DNA of 64,000 nucleotides from Trichobilharzia regenti (taxonomy: Eukaryota > Platyhelminthes > Trematoda > Strigeidida > Schistosomatidae). The position numbers and the translations under genes were made by a program. The notes under the pieces are model-generated. The model was given only the letters and a program-made list of their open reading frames with translations. It ran no database searches and was not told where the DNA came from. Below, in pieces: positions 62,451 through 64,000 of this stretch; positions within the stretch are counted from its first letter, which is position 1, and the number at the start of each line of letters is the position of its first letter. The stretch covers positions 132,351,632 to 132,415,631 of the forward strand of contig OX235270.1 of the NCBI GenBank assembly GCA_944472135.2. Direction: 5' to 3'.

Positions 62451-64000
62451 TGTCAATCACGTCTCATTAACCGTTAATGCCCAGCTCTTGCTGCACTCGG
62501 GCTCACGCTGTCCCTTGAAGATTCTCAGAAACGCTCAGTAATAACGGACGAAAAAACCAAACACCGATTGGCGACTCGGGAATTCTTTATTGTAACACCA
62601 ACATATAAACAATGTTACAACTAAGGTCTGTGAACAAATATTACAATAATGAATCACAATAGTACTTCTGACAGTTGTCTCCTGACTTCTTTCTGAACAG
62701 CGACCGATGAGACGATGACTGTCGTATTGATGCCTCCGCGAAAATTGGGGAAGTTGGTTTTGAGCAAACAACCATGAATTGATCGTTCAATCTTCAACTA
62801 CACTGACAGACACTATGCCTGCTTTGAAGTTGCATCTGGTGGTCATAGAAGAAGACATGGTCAGAACATGGCTGGAATTATTGCTAGGTTTTCCTGGCCG
62901 CTTTTCATATGAGATGCTTTAGACATTACAAAGTACCGATTTGCTTGTATTATGGAAGAACTATCACAACTGATTTGGGATTATAGGTCCAGGATAATTA
63001 TAGATAGTCTCGTGAGTTTATAAACTTGATTGATCAAATATTGGTAGAACCCCTGATAAACTGAAAAACCGAACATTAAGTCAAGGCGTTTGCGAGAGAT
63101 TGGGTTGGTTTTATCACGTTTTAGATGCGGTACGGTTTCTGGGGCTCTTGCGGAACGTAACGTAACCAAAGCACCACCTCATGATACTCTACGCACATCC
63201 TCTTATCTACCCACTACCAATTACCCCTGCAATCGCTTGTCACTCATTCTGCCTCAGTTCTTGTAACGGTGACGTATGCAAGCCTCAGTCGTCTACACTC
63301 CCGCTCTCCGGCGTGTGGAACCACGGCCTAAATAGAAACATTCAATCCCAATCATTGATTCCACAGCTAATCCTTATCCCTGTGTACATGTCATTCTCAG
63401 CACTAGCCTAGCCTCCCCGGCGTATACGACCCATCTGCTGTCTCTAACATCAATCAATTCGTTCACGGATGTAGAAGACTAGAAACAACTTCAGAAGTAA
63501 TCACGATGAAAGTGTTAACAAAGTTATGCAGAACAACAAGGTACGAAAACAACGAGTAAACACGATGAATCCAGGAACACAAACTGACATGACACACCAC
63601 GCATATATACAAACAGTACACACAAACTCGCAGATCGTGTCTCAATGGAATTCCTTTGAAGAACTGTATGACTTACAGCAGTACATCTACATTCCTTCTC
63701 AGGTTGATTATTCAGGTGGAAGCCGTACGGACACAAACAGAATTACCAACAGCTAGATGACAGATAGTATCAATTCAGTATATACAATATGAACATATGT
63801 ACAAAATCACACACCAAGCACATCGGACTGCTCATTGATGCGCTGCCCTTTGAAGAATTGTAGGACTTACAGCAGTACGCCTACAATCCTTCTCAGGTTG
63901 ACGCCCTAGGTTGGAAAATCGTCGCAGAGTTCATTTGCTAACTTCCTTCTATGAGCTATATCGACAAATCTGAACGGCAACACGCTCATGTCATTGTATT
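62451..64000 (-). mobile_element. BEL/Pao-like element E, 3' LTR, 3' region and end of ORF2
   Basis: It is the right arm of the inverted repeat and is cut by the window end. The 3' LTR is 62808-62451 on the minus strand. The three-copy motif region follows, and ORF2 enters at about 63905. Orientation is tail to tail with element A. Confidence 0.9.

Noticed and set aside
1..64000. CRISPR array, bacterial operon or phage
   Set aside because: No regularly spaced short repeats, no operon-like gene packing. The gene is spliced and the repeats are animal retroelements.
59404..64000. Palindrome as a simple missed-adapter read artefact
   Set aside because: The arms carry real base differences, and a 1.5-kb unique core separates them. 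An assembly fold is still possible, so it is kept as a finding.

Overview
The window looks like nuclear DNA of a blood fluke (Schistosoma or a close trematode). It is AT-rich and dense in RTE, CR1-like, Penelope-like, gypsy and BEL/Pao-type retroelements, and it carries tRNA-headed SINE copies with hammerhead-ribozyme tails plus one relic in the Sm-alpha hammerhead format. The one conventional gene found has a tiny first intron followed by repeat-filled introns of up to 7.2 kb, a common trematode layout. The species cannot be fixed from the sequence alone.

Gene. Positions 2850-39139 on the minus strand hold what appears to be the whole coding region of mitochondrial elongation factor G1 (GFM1, mtEF-G1). 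I assembled 12 exons by splice signals, phase and family similarity. They give 2216 coding bases, one short of 739 codons, because exon 8 lacks one base in a T run (16841-16844). Intron 1 is only 34 nt and intron 2 appears to use a GC donor. G1, G2, G3, G4 and G5 motifs are all present, followed by domains II to V.

Introns 2 to 11 and the 3' flank (1-38.9 kb). At least ten copies or fragments of one RTE family (YADD reverse transcriptase, Perere-3/SR3-like), seven of a second (SR2-like), one of a third, a CR1-like relic, a Penelope-like relic with GIY-YIG, a solo gypsy LTR with a 4-bp duplication, SINE copies, a 485-bp retroposon with a perfect 12-bp duplication, and a 260-bp fold-back sequence.

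Upstream (39.9-64 kb). No host gene was recognised. In order: a CR1-like element (39.9-42.7 kb, minus); a 5'-truncated gypsy element with RNase H end, integrase and 3' LTR (42.9-45.4 kb, plus), its integrase split by a solo LTR with a 5-bp duplication; then copies of an LTR family whose gag resembles BEL/Pao (DUF1759-like) but which has no visible protease, reverse transcriptase or integrase, only a second ORF with a membrane segment. One of these copies (47031-57224, minus) carries an almost intact 6.0-kb CR1/Jockey-type element. The window ends in a near-perfect inverted repeat (59404-60952 against 62451-64000) around an RTE fragment.

Transposon boundaries are judged by eye and are good to tens of bases, except where target-site duplications or exact junctions are given. 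Family names are by resemblance; no database was searched.
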